From: DATEDA01 sp963827595 | Lineage (GTDB): Bacteria; Pseudomonadota; Gammaproteobacteria; Burkholderiales; SG8-39 | Assembly (NCBI GenBank): GCA_963827595.1 | Contig: CAWHBT010000012.1 | Location: 248,001-312,000, forward strand | Direction of reading: 5' to 3' | Length of the DNA stretch: 64,000 bases | In this document: piece by piece, positions 55,450 to 63,566 of the stretch | Numbering within the stretch: the first letter of the stretch is position 1 | Layout of the letters: each line of letters starts with the position of its first letter | Position numbers and translations under genes: made by a program | The notes under the pieces: generated by a model | What the model was told of the DNA's origin: nothing | Seen by the model: only the letters and a program-made list of their open reading frames with translations | Database searches by the model: none

Positions 55450-56628
55450 TCAGGGCCCGGCGAGGAACTGCTTGACAAGCGGCGCGAGCCGCTCGACGAC
55501 GAGCTTCGCTTCCGCCTCCCGGATCACGAGTGGCGGCAGCAGGCGGATCACCCGGTCGGCGGTGACGTTGATCAGCAATCCGGCCGCGAGCGCACGCTTC
55601 ACGAGGTCGCCGCAGGGGCGGTCGAGCTCGATGCCGATCATGAGCCCCTGGCCCCGGATCTCCACGACGCCGGGCAAGCCGGCGAGCGCGTCGCGGAAGC
55701 CGGCGCGGATCGCCTCGCCCAGGCGGCTTGCGTGTTCGACGAGCCCCTCGTCTTCCATCACCGCGAAGGTGGCGAGCGCCGCGGCGCACGCGAGCGGCCC
55801 CCCGCCGAACGTCGAGCCGTGGTTGCCCGGCTTGAAGACGCCTGCGGCGCGCCCGGCCGCCACGCAGGCGCCGATCGGCACGCCCGAGCCGAGGCCCTTC
55901 GCGAGCAGCATCACGTCCGGGAGGACCCCGGCGTGCTGGAATGCGAACCACTTGCCGGTGCGGCCGAGCCCGCTCTGCACCTCGTCGATCATCAGCAGCC
56001 ACTTGCGCTCGTCGCAGAGCTGGCGGAGGAAGCGCACGTAGTCGCGGTCGGCGACGTTGATGCCGCCTTCGCCCTGGAGGACCTCGACCAGCACCGCGAC
56101 GATGTTGCGGTTCGCGTCCGCGGCGTGGCGCACCGCCTCCTCGTCGTTGTAAGGCACCCGAATGAACCCGGGGACGAGGGGCTCGAAGCCCGCCTGCGCC
56201 TTGCGGCTGCCGGTCGCGGAAAGGGTCGCGAGCGTGCGCCCGTGCCAGGCCTGCTCCATGACGATGATGCCGGCGCTCGACACGCCGTTCTGGTGGCCGT
56301 AGAGCCGCGCGAGCTTGATCGCCGTCTCGTTCGCCTCCGAGCCGGAGTTGCAGAAGAACACCTCGTCCATGCCGGAGAGCGTGCAGATGCGGTCGGCAAG
56401 CTCGGTCTGGAGCGGGATCTCGTAGAGGTTCGAGGTGTGGATGACCTTCGCCGCCTGGTCGGCGATCGCGCGGGTGAGGCGCGGGTGCGCGTGGCCGAGG
56501 CCCGAGACCGCGATGCCGGCGAGCGCGTCGAGGTACTGCTTGCCGTCCTCGCCCCAGAGCCAGACGCCTTCGCCGCGCGCGAACGCGACCGGCAGGCGGG
56601 CGTAGGTGTTCATGAGGTGCGAGGTCAT
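55450..56628 (-). CDS. argD: Acetylornithine aminotransferase
   Basis: 392 residues, class III aminotransferase. PLP lysine K244 (LAKGLGSGVPIGA), D215 (MIDEVQSGLGRTGK), and FFCNSGSEANETAIKLAR (91-108) fit the ArgD family, as does its position with argF and argG. First gene of the operon, with a leader of about 54 bases that contains a terminator-like hairpin. Confidence 0.93.
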   Translation of the reverse strand: MTSHLMNTYARLPVAFARGEGVWLWGEDGKQYLDALAGIAVSGLGHAHPRLTRAIADQAAKVIHTSNLYEIPLQTELADRICTLSGMDEVFFCNSGSEANETAIKLARLYGHQNGVSSAGIIVMEQAWHGRTLATLSATGSRKAQAGFEPLVPGFIRVPYNDEEAVRHAADANRNIVAVLVEVLQGEGGINVADRDYVRFLRQLCDERKWLLMIDEVQSGLGRTGKWFAFQHAGVLPDVMLLAKGLGSGVPIGACVAAGRAAGVFKPGNHGSTFGGGPLACAAALATFAVMEDEGLVEHASRLGEAIRAGFRDALAGLPGVVEIRGQGLMIGIELDRPCGDLVKRALAAGLLINVTADRVIRLLPPLVIREAEAKLVVERLAPLVKQFLAGP

Positions 56629-56639
56629 CGGCGACCCGA

Positions 56640-56694
56640 CAAATGCAAAACGGCGGCTCTCGCCGCCGTAACCTGCTTGATCTGCGCGATGTTA
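56640..56694 (-). promoter_or_regulatory. argD promoter and terminator-like leader hairpin
   Basis: On the minus strand TAACAT (56694-56689) is a likely -10. About a dozen bases after the inferred start lies a perfect seven-base stem ACGGCGG / CCGCCGT with a six-base loop (56669-56650), followed by TTTGCATTT. The stem plus T-rich stretch looks like an intrinsic terminator 21 bases before the argD ATG, which suggests attenuation. No gene ends here on this strand that would need a terminator. Confidence 0.5.
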
Positions 56695-56747
56695 GCACAC
56701 CCCCTCTCGTTCGCTCCCCGGCCCCGGGGGGCGAGGCGCCGAGCGCC

Positions 56748-56753
56748 TAGAAT
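56748..56753 (+). promoter_or_regulatory. -10 element TAGAAT of the ParA-like gene
   Basis: TAGAAT ends eight bases before the ATG at 56762. As at 3440 and 60330, the spacing would give a leaderless or nearly leaderless mRNA. No Shine-Dalgarno is visible. Confidence 0.4.
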
Positions 56754-56761
56754 CTCCCCCA

Positions 56762-57544
56762 ATGACGCGGCTCGCGGTCTTCAACCAGAAAGGCGGGGTC
56801 GGCAAGACGACCACGGCCCTCAACCTCGGCGCCGCGCTCGCCAGGCGAAAGGTCGCGCCGCTGCTCCTCGATCTCGACGCGCAGGCGCACCTGTCGCACG
56901 TCCTCGGGCCCGTCGAGGGCTCCGCCGACAGCGTGTTCGCCTACTACAACGAGTCGAAGCCGCTGCGGGAGCTCGCGCGACCCGTGGCCCTGGGCTCGGC
57001 CGAGGGCCGCGGCGAGCTGGTCCCCGCGCACTCCGAGCTGATGAAGGTCGACTCGCTGTTCGGCAAGGGGCCGCGCATTCTGTACCGCCTCAAGGACGGG
57101 CTGGACGAGTACGCAGGCGGCGGCAACAGCCGGGCGGTGTTCATCGACTGCTGCCCGCTGCTCGGCGTGCTCTCGCTCTCGGGCGTGTTCGCCGCCGACA
57201 AGGTGCTCGTCCCCGTTTCCGCGGACTTCCTCGCGCTCAAAGGGGCGCTCGCGCTCGAGAGCACGCTCAAGGCGCTCGAGCACGTGCTGAAGAAGCGCGT
57301 CGAGCGCCGCTACGTCCTCACGCGCTTCGACTCGCGGCGGAAGATGGCCCACGAGATCGAGACGACGCTGCGGAACCGCTTCGGGGACGAGCTCTGCCGG
57401 ACGCGGATCGGGGAGACCGTCGGGCTCGCCGAGAGCCCGTTCCACCGCAAGGACATCTTCGCCCACGAGCCGAAGGGCCGCGGGGCGCGGGACTACGAGG
57501 CGCTGCTGGAGGAGCTGCTCGCGACCGGGTTCGTGGAGGTCTAG
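56762..57544 (+). CDS. ParA/MinD-family ATPase (orphan)
   Basis: 260 residues. Deviant Walker A KGGVGKTTTALNLG (10-23) with the signature lysine, Walker A' DLDAQAHLSHVLG, and Walker B FIDCCPLLGVLS, in which the usual DxxP aspartate is followed by Cys-Cys-Pro. Lipid- or DNA-associated positioning of a cargo is the usual role. There is no parB or chemotaxis gene beside it, so the cargo is unknown and it is unlikely to be the chromosomal ParA. It converges with a small conserved gene seven bases away. Confidence 0.88.
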   Translation: MTRLAVFNQKGGVGKTTTALNLGAALARRKVAPLLLDLDAQAHLSHVLGPVEGSADSVFAYYNESKPLRELARPVALGSAEGRGELVPAHSELMKVDSLFGKGPRILYRLKDGLDEYAGGGNSRAVFIDCCPLLGVLSLSGVFAADKVLVPVSADFLALKGALALESTLKALEHVLKKRVERRYVLTRFDSRRKMAHEIETTLRNRFGDELCRTRIGETVGLAESPFHRKDIFAHEPKGRGARDYEALLEELLATGFVEV

Positions 57545-57551
57545 CCGCGGC

Positions 57552-57773
57552 CTACTTGGTGACCAGCGCGACGACGTCCTCGAACGAGATCGGGTCGGAT
57601 TTGCGCGGCCCGTCGACGGTGCGGCACTCGAGGACCTGGCAGTGGAGGTACATCTGGCGGAGCTTGCGCTCGGCGTCGGCTTCGTCGCGGCCGTGGATCG
57701 TCAGGTTCTCGACCACCATCCCGGTGCGCGTTCGGATGCGGAAGCCGTACTTGCCCGTCCCGTTCGCAGCCAT
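57552..57773 (-). CDS. Small conserved hypothetical protein (73 aa)
   Basis: 73 residues, MAANGTGKYGFRIRTRTGMV onward, predicted beta-alpha-beta and soluble, with no recognised motif. It has a ribosome-site-like GGGGG just upstream. Its position between ParA (convergent) and the decarboxylase (same strand, downstream) does not indicate a function. The length and ordinary composition support a real gene. Confidence 0.6.
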   Translation of the reverse strand: MAANGTGKYGFRIRTRTGMVVENLTIHGRDEADAERKLRQMYLHCQVLECRTVDGPRKSDPISFEDVVALVTK

Positions 57774-57903
57774 AGCCCCCCCGCGATCAAATAGTTAGGC
57801 GGGGTATAGCAGGGTTCCCTCACAAGGGCAACGCAACGGCCTCATTTGGCGGCACTTTTCGGCATCACCGGCGAGTCGTTCCCTCGACACGCGGCGCAGG
57901 CGA

Positions 57904-59878
57904 TCAGTCGATCCGGTGCAGGCCGCGCTCCTCGGCCGACGTCAGCACCCTCAGGCAGGGGATGTACCCGTCGTGCAGGATGCCGTGCAGCTCCATCTGC
58001 TTCTGCGAGCGCAGCAGCCCGGCGAGGTAGTCGACGATCATCCCGCGTGACGACCTGGCCCGGCACGAGCACCGGGATTCCGGGCGGATAGGGCGTGATC
58101 TGGTCGGTGCAGATGCGGTCGACGAGCGTGCGGTTGACCTGGTCCCGCTCGTCGAGGATGGGCAGTGCCTCGCCGCCGCAGTAGTACGCGTCCCGCGGGA
58201 GCACCCGGAGCCGGGTGAACTCGGGGATGTCCGGGGCCTGGTAGAGGCGCCGCGGCGCGCGGCCCTCGCGGGCGATGCGCATCAGCGCGTCGTAGAGCCG
58301 CGACACCTTGCTGCGGGTCGTTCCGATCGTGAGGAGCAGCGAGAGCGTGTTGAAGGTCGACTTCTCGACCTGGATGTTGAAGCGGGTGAAGAGCTCGCGC
58401 TGCAGGTCCTCGACCGTGTAGCCGCAGGTCGAGATGTCCACCGTGACCTTGGTCGGGTCGAGCCGGATGCCGTCGTGCTTGACCTCCGCGGGCAGGAGCT
58501 CCTCGAGCTCGAGCACCCGGAATACGCCGGTCGAGTTGATCTGGCTCCGGAGCTCCTGCGCGAGCGCGAGCGTCCGCGCGAGCAGCTTGTAGCCCTCCAT
58601 CACCATCTGCTTCCGCGCCACGTCGAGGCTCGCGATCATCGCGTACTGCGGCGACGTCGACGTGTGCATGTTGAAGTTCTCGCGGAACAGGTGCTCGTTG
58701 AACCCCGGGTCGTTCACCTGGATCATGCTCGCCTGCGAGAACGCGCTCATGACCTTGTGGGTCGACTGGGTGGCGTAGTCGGCGCCCGCCTCGAGCGCGG
58801 TCGGCCGGAACTCCGGGTGGAACCGCGCGAACCCGTACCACGCCTCGTCGATGATCACCCGGATGCCGTGCTCGTGGGCCTTGTCCACGATCGGCTTCAG
58901 GTCGTAGCGGAACCCGTCGTAGGTGCAGGACGTGAGGATCAGCGCCTCCGCGTCCGGGTGCGCCTCGATCGCCTGGAAGATCGTCTTCTTCGGCACCGGT
59001 CCGTAGATCCCGTAGGCCTTGTTCACCGACGAGTTGAGATAGATCGGGTGGGCGCCGGACAGCACCACGCCGTGGTGCACCGACTTGTGGCAGTTGCGGT
59101 CGAGCAGCAGCTTCTCGCCCGGCGCGAGGATGGTCTGGAAGATGACCTTGTTCGCGGTGGACGTGCCGTTGGTCGCGAAGAACGTCCGCCGCGCGCCGAA
59201 CGCCTTAGCCGCCATCGCCTGCGCCTCGGCGATCACGCCCCGCGGCTCCATCAGCGAGTCGAGCATCGGCACCGAGACCGAGAGGTCGGCGTCGAAGATG
59301 TGCTCGCCCATGAAGTCGTAGAAGTCGTTGATCCACGGGCTGCCGCGCAGGGACTCGCCGGACGAGTGGCCGGGCGTATGCCAGGAGTCCTTGGCCATCC
59401 AGACGTAGTTCTTGAGCTGGTCGTAGAACGGGGTGCGCGCGCGCTCCTGGATCTGGGCGTTGAGGATGCGGTACATGCCGCGGTAGTCGCGCTCCTCGCG
59501 GTAGAAGTAGCCGTCGACCGCCTCCGCGAACAGCGTGTCCACGACCTCGTCCTCCTGCGCCTGCGCGACGAGGATGTACACGTCGAGCTCCGGGCGGAAC
59601 CGGTTGAGCCGCTGGACGAGCTCGACCGCCGACATCTGCTGCTGCTTCTTCGAGTGGTTGGAGTTGACCGTGTAGAGCTTGTCGTCGACGACCACCGCCT
59701 GGATGTCGACGTCCTGCTCGACCGCGGCGAGCGCGTCGCGCCCGCTCGTCACGCCGGTGAAGGCGAGGCCGAGGGGGTTCTCGAGGGAACGGGCCGCGGC
59801 GTTGAGGCCCTTCACGAACTCGCGGAGAACGAGCGGCTCGTCGTTGACGACGAGGACGCGGCTGACGGGCTTGCGCAT
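57904..59878 (-). CDS. Lysine/ornithine/arginine decarboxylase, PLP fold-type I (frameshifted)
   Basis: N-terminal response-regulator-like wing domain (RVLVVNDEPLVLREF), then the aminotransferase-fold core with SWHTPGHSSGESLRGSPW, D344 (IIDEAWYGFARFHP) and PLP lysine K375 (STHKVMSAFSQASMIQ). The C-terminal domain follows. After PGQVVTR the frame breaks at a GGG run near 58043; deleting one G restores MIVDYLAGLLRSQKQMELHG and a stop at 57904-57906, for about 657 residues. Which amino acid is decarboxylated cannot be read from the sequence. Products would be cadaverine, putrescine or agmatine. Confidence 0.88.
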
Positions 59879-59942
59879 GCGGCGCGAGGGCGGGCGCTGG
59901 CGTCCCTAGAGAGCGTCGCGCGGGGGTAGGGGCGGGAGGATC

Positions 59943-59970
59943 GCGCGGGCGGCGTGTGCCGCGCCCGCGC
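59943..59970 (-). terminator. GC-rich hairpin after rpsT
   Basis: Nine-base stem GCGCGGGCG / CGCCCGCGC with a ten-base loop, six bases after the rpsT stop on the minus strand and before the decarboxylase gene. It lacks a T-run, so termination is only likely. Confidence 0.4.
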
Positions 59971-59976
59971 CGGCGC

Positions 59977-60240
59977 TCAGGCGAGCGCCTTGATTTCGGC
60001 CGCGAGCCGGCGCTTGTGCCGCGCCGCCTTGTTCTTGTGGATCACCTTCTTGTCGGCGATGCGATCGAGCGCGCCCGTCGCGGCGCTGAACAGGCGCGCA
60101 GCGCCGGCCTTGTCGCCGGCGGCGATCGCCTTCTGCACCTTCTTCACGGCGCTGCGGAAGGTGGTGCGGAGCGCGGCATTGTGCACGCGGCGCTTCTCGG
60201 ACTGGCGCGCGCGCTTGCGCGACTGGGCGGTGTTGGCCAT
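59977..60240 (-). CDS. rpsT: 30S ribosomal protein S20
   Basis: 87 residues, the usual S20 length. The very basic sequence begins MANTAQSRKRARQSEKRRVHN and includes KKVIHKNKAARHKRRLAAEI near the C-terminus, both diagnostic. ATG 60240 was chosen over a longer open frame because it matches the family N-terminus. It lies divergently to murJ, the common betaproteobacterial arrangement. Confidence 0.97.
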   Translation of the reverse strand: MANTAQSRKRARQSEKRRVHNAALRTTFRSAVKKVQKAIAAGDKAGAARLFSAATGALDRIADKKVIHKNKAARHKRRLAAEIKALA

Positions 60241-60269
60241 TGGGCTCGGCGGGCTCGGAAAAGGCGCGG

Positions 60270-60298
60270 ATTGTAGGCGCAATGGGCGGCGCGCGCAA
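60270..60298 (-). promoter_or_regulatory. rpsT promoter
   Basis: On the minus strand TTGCGC (60298-60293) and TACAAT (60275-60270) are separated by exactly 17 bases, a strong sigma-70 match giving a leader of about 25-30 bases. Confidence 0.7.
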
Positions 60299-60329
60299 GC
60301 GAATACAAGGGCTTACCGCGCGCCGCCCG

Positions 60330-60335
60330 TATAAT
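60330..60335 (+). promoter_or_regulatory. -10 element TATAAT of murJ
   Basis: A perfect TATAAT ends eight bases before the murJ ATG (60344). No clear -35. If used, the transcript would start within a few bases of the start codon. Confidence 0.5.
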
Positions 60336-60343
60336 CACCGGCA

Positions 60344-61873
60344 ATGAGCTTGGCGCGGGCGCTCGCCACCGTCAGCGGGATGACCTTCGTGTCCCGCGTC
60401 CTCGGCTTCGTCCGCGACGCGGTCATCGCCGGGACGTTCGGCGCCGGGCTCGCCACCGACGCGTTCTTCGTCGCGTTCCGGATTCCGAACCTGCTCCGGC
60501 GGCTGTTCGCCGAGGGCGCGTTCTCGCAGGCCTTCGTGCCGATCCTGGCCGAGTACAAGTCGCGGCACGGACCCGACGCGACGAAGCAGCTCGTGGACCG
60601 GGTCGCCACGGCGCTCTTCCTCGCGCTCGCGGTGGCGGTCGCCCTCGGCGTCGCCGCCGCCGCGGTGATCGTCTACGTCAGCGCCCCGGGGTTCGCCGCG
60701 AATCCGGAGAAGTTCGGGCTCACGGTGGCGCTGCTGCGGATCACCTTCCCGTACATCCTGTTCATCTCCCTCGTCGCGCTCGCCGCGGGCGTCCTGAACA
60801 CCTGGAGCCGGTTCGCCGTCCCGGCGATCACACCCACCCTGCTCAACGTGGCGTTCATCGTCGGCGCGCTGTTCCTCGCGCCGTACTTCGATCCCCCGGT
60901 GCTGGTGCTCGCCTGGGCGGTGCTCGCGGGCGGGGTGCTGCAGCTCGCGCTGCAGGTGCCGTTCCTCGCGCGGATTGGCATGCTGCCGCGCCCGAGCCTC
61001 GCGCTCGGGGATCCGGGCGTGCGGCGCGTCCTCGTGCTGATGGGCCCGGCGGTGGTCGGCGTGTCGGTGGCGCAGATCAGCCTGCTCCTCAACACGATCT
61101 TCGCCTCGTTCCTCCAGACCGGGAGCGTGTCCTGGCTCTACTACGCCGACCGGCTGATGGAGTTCCCGACCGGGCTGCTCGGCGCCGCGCTCGGCACGAT
61201 CCTGCTGCCGAGCCTCGCGAAGCTTCACACCGAGGCCGCGGCCGACGCGTATTCGGACCTCCTCGACTGGGGCCTGCGCCTGACGTTCCTGCTCGCGGTC
61301 CCCGCGGCGGCGGCGCTCGCCATCCTGGCGACGCCGCTCGTCGCCACGCTGTTCTTCTACGGCGCCTTCGGTCTCGACGACCTCCTGATGACGCGACAGG
61401 CGCTCATCGCCTACAGCGTCGGGCTGCTCGGGCTGATCGTCGTGCGCGTGCTCGCCCCCGGGTTCTACGCGCGCCAGGACATCCGGACGCCGGTCAAGAT
61501 CGCGCTCGTCACGCTCGCCGCCACCCAGGTCATGAACGTCGTCTTCATCTGGCCGCTGCGGCATGCCGGGCTCGCGCTGGCGATCTCGCTCGGCGCCTGC
61601 CTCAACGCGGCGCTGCTCTATCGGGGCCTGCGTCGGCGCGAGATCTTCCGGCCGCGGCCCGGCTGGGGCGCGTTCGGCGCCAAGGTCGCGGCCGCAGTGG
61701 GCGCGATGGCGCTGGCGGTCGGGTTCGCGATGGGGCCGGCGGAGTGGTGGATCGGCGCGGACTGGCGGCTGCGCGCGCCCGCGCTCGCCGGGCTGGTGAC
61801 GCTCGGCGCGGCGGTGTATTTTGGGGCGCTATGGGCGCTCGGCTTCCGCGCCCGCGACTTTCTGCGCCCGTGA
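60344..61873 (+). CDS. murJ: Lipid II flippase MurJ
   Basis: 509 residues, about fourteen membrane helices. MurJ/MviN signatures: ATVSGMTFVSRVLGFVRDAVIAGTFGAG, AFFVAFRIPNLLRRLFAEGAFSQAFVP and LYYADRLMEFPTGLLGAALGTILLP. Essential arginines occur in the RIPNLLRRLF region. It flips lipid-linked peptidoglycan precursor across the inner membrane. Divergent from rpsT, followed by a SirB1-like gene. Confidence 0.97.
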   Translation: MSLARALATVSGMTFVSRVLGFVRDAVIAGTFGAGLATDAFFVAFRIPNLLRRLFAEGAFSQAFVPILAEYKSRHGPDATKQLVDRVATALFLALAVAVALGVAAAAVIVYVSAPGFAANPEKFGLTVALLRITFPYILFISLVALAAGVLNTWSRFAVPAITPTLLNVAFIVGALFLAPYFDPPVLVLAWAVLAGGVLQLALQVPFLARIGMLPRPSLALGDPGVRRVLVLMGPAVVGVSVAQISLLLNTIFASFLQTGSVSWLYYADRLMEFPTGLLGAALGTILLPSLAKLHTEAAADAYSDLLDWGLRLTFLLAVPAAAALAILATPLVATLFFYGAFGLDDLLMTRQALIAYSVGLLGLIVVRVLAPGFYARQDIRTPVKIALVTLAATQVMNVVFIWPLRHAGLALAISLGACLNAALLYRGLRRREIFRPRPGWGAFGAKVAAAVGAMALAVGFAMGPAEWWIGADWRLRAPALAGLVTLGAAVYFGALWALGFRARDFLRP

Positions 61874-61927
61874 GCCCGCCGGGCCGTCCCAAGGGCGAAC
61901 CCCGAGCGCGGAAGCGAGGGTAATCCA

Positions 61928-62761
61928 GTGACTCCCCATCTGGAACGCTTCGCCGAGCTCGTCACCCGCGAGCAGTTCAGTCTCGCGGAGGCGTGCCTCC
62001 TCATCGCCGAGGACCAGTACCCGGGGCTCGACATCGCCGCCTGCGTCGCGAAGCTCGACGCGATGGCGGCCACCGTGCGCGGGCGGCTGGCCGCCGACGC
62101 GCCGGCCGAGCAGAAGGTCGCGGCCCTGAACTTCCATCTGTTCGGGGAGCTGCGCTTCTGCGGCAACGCCGACGCGTACTACGACCCCCGCAACAGCTAC
62201 CTCAACGAGGTCCTCGAGCGCCGCACCGGCATCCCGATCACGCTGTCGATCGTGTACCTCGAGGTCGGCCGCCGCCTCGGGCTGCAGCTGCAGGGGGTGT
62301 CGTTCCCCGGCCACTTCCTCGTCAGGCTGCGGCTGAAGCAGGGGAGCCTCGTGCTCGACCCGTTCGCCCGCGGCGAGCCGTGCTCCGAGACCGAGCTTCG
62401 CGCCCGGCTCGGCCAGGCGCTGCCTGCCGATCGACCGGCCAGACTCGGGCTCGAGCGGTATCTCGAGCCGGCGACGCCGCGCGAGATCGTCGCGCGCGTG
62501 CTGCGCAACCTGAAGGGGATCTACCTCAAGAGCGCGAAGCTCGAGCCGGCACTCGCGGTGATGCACCGGATGCTGCTCGTCGTGCCGGAGTCCGCGGAGG
62601 AGCTTCGCGACCGCGGGCTCGTCCACGCCCAGCTCGAGTGCTTCCGCCCCGCGCTCGCCGACCTCCAGAACTACCTCCGTCGGCGCCCCGACGCCCCGGA
62701 CGCGTCGGACATCCACGCCCGCGTGGTGGAGCTAAGGCAGGCTGCGTCGCGGCTACAGTGA
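61928..62761 (+). CDS. SirB1-family protein (transglutaminase-like fold with TPR region)
   Basis: 277 residues. NSYLNEVLERRTGIPITLSI, then LQGVSFPGHFLVRL, place it in the SirB1/transglutaminase-like superfamily. The usual catalytic Cys-His pair is not clearly kept: FPGHF retains a histidine only. The C-terminal third (from LKGIYLKSAKLEPALAVMHR) is TPR-like. Function is unknown; homologues often lie beside murJ in betaproteobacteria. The 3' end overlaps the convergent Mpo1-like gene by nine bases. Confidence 0.85.
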   Translation: MTPHLERFAELVTREQFSLAEACLLIAEDQYPGLDIAACVAKLDAMAATVRGRLAADAPAEQKVAALNFHLFGELRFCGNADAYYDPRNSYLNEVLERRTGIPITLSIVYLEVGRRLGLQLQGVSFPGHFLVRLRLKQGSLVLDPFARGEPCSETELRARLGQALPADRPARLGLERYLEPATPREIVARVLRNLKGIYLKSAKLEPALAVMHRMLLVVPESAEELRDRGLVHAQLECFRPALADLQNYLRRRPDAPDASDIHARVVELRQAASRLQ

Positions 62762-63253
62762 CGCGTCGAGACGGTCCTCGACCCGCCGCTGCACATCGCG
62801 CCGGAGCCCGAGCGCGAACAGGCCTTCGAGGAGGATGAAGAGCGGCGCGACCAGCGCCTGCAGGAGATTGTCGACGAGCGCCGGACGGCGACCCTCGATG
62901 GCGTGGCCGACGAGCTGGAAGGCCCAGCCGACGACGAAGGCGACGCCGAACACCCATAAGCCGGTCGCCAGCGGCAGCTGCGCGACGCGGTCCGCGGCGT
63001 AGAGGATGGGGGCGATCAGCACGGCCATCGTCGCCGCGAGGCCGGCATCGAGCCGGACATACCACGCGAGCACGGCTACGGCGAACACCATCGCGCCGGT
63101 GATCTCGATCCCGGCGAGCGGCACGCGCAACCAGCCGAGAGGGATCAGGAGCGCGAAGGTCAGGAGCGGCACGCCGACGTAGTGCGTCAGCCGGTTCCAG
63201 CGATTCCGGTGGTAGCTGGCGTAGACGGCGAGCTGCTCGTCGAGCGACTTCAT
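62753..63253 (-). CDS. Mpo1-like (DUF962) membrane protein
   Basis: 166 residues with four membrane helices. The N-terminal YASYHRNRWNRLTHYVGVPL (11-30) and the later FQLVGHAIEGRRPALVDNLLQ carry the conserved histidines of the DUF962/Mpo1 family. The yeast member is an Fe(II) dioxygenase of fatty-acid alpha-oxidation; enzymatic function in bacteria is inferred only. ATG 63253 gives the expected family N-terminus. Confidence 0.85.
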   Translation of the reverse strand: MKSLDEQLAVYASYHRNRWNRLTHYVGVPLLTFALLIPLGWLRVPLAGIEITGAMVFAVAVLAWYVRLDAGLAATMAVLIAPILYAADRVAQLPLATGLWVFGVAFVVGWAFQLVGHAIEGRRPALVDNLLQALVAPLFILLEGLFALGLRRDVQRRVEDRLDASL

Positions 63254-63282
63254 CGTGCGCCGCTCATGCGGCTCCCCTCGCG

Positions 63283-63438
63283 CTATCGGCCCACGACGAT
63301 CAGGACTCCGGCGGCGATAGCGATGATGGCCATCACAGTGCCCTGTCCCGAGAAGTGGAGATTGAGCAGCGGGATCACGCCGGTCAGGATGAGCCAGAGG
63401 GCCAGCAACAGCATCCCGATGTTTCTTGTCAGTTTCAT
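63283..63438 (-). CDS. Small membrane protein (51 aa)
   Basis: 51 residues with two hydrophobic helices: MKLTRNIGMLLLALWLILTG at the N-terminus and MAIIAIAAGVLIVVGR at the C-terminus, separated by NLHFSGQG. A good Shine-Dalgarno (AGGGAG) precedes ATG 63438, and TAAGAT further upstream may be a -10. Very similar small proteins are widespread in proteobacteria, but no function is known. It lies 29 bases upstream of the Mpo1-like gene on the same strand. Confidence 0.8.
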   Translation of the reverse strand: MKLTRNIGMLLLALWLILTGVIPLLNLHFSGQGTVMAIIAIAAGVLIVVGR

Positions 63439-63540
63439 TGGGGACTCCCTTGGTTGCCTGCGGAGTGGATCTTAGACCCCCGCGGAACTTCCCGCGCACA
63501 CCGTCGCGGCCCGTTTTTTCTCGCAGTGCGGTAAAGCCGC

Positions 63541-63546
63541 TAGAAT
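63541..63546 (+). promoter_or_regulatory. -10 element TAGAAT of ribF
   Basis: TAGAAT twenty bases before the ribF start codon, with a T-run (63514-63519) in the -35 area. The -35 is weak. Confidence 0.4.
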
Positions 63547-63566
63547 TCAACGCTTTTCACGGACCC

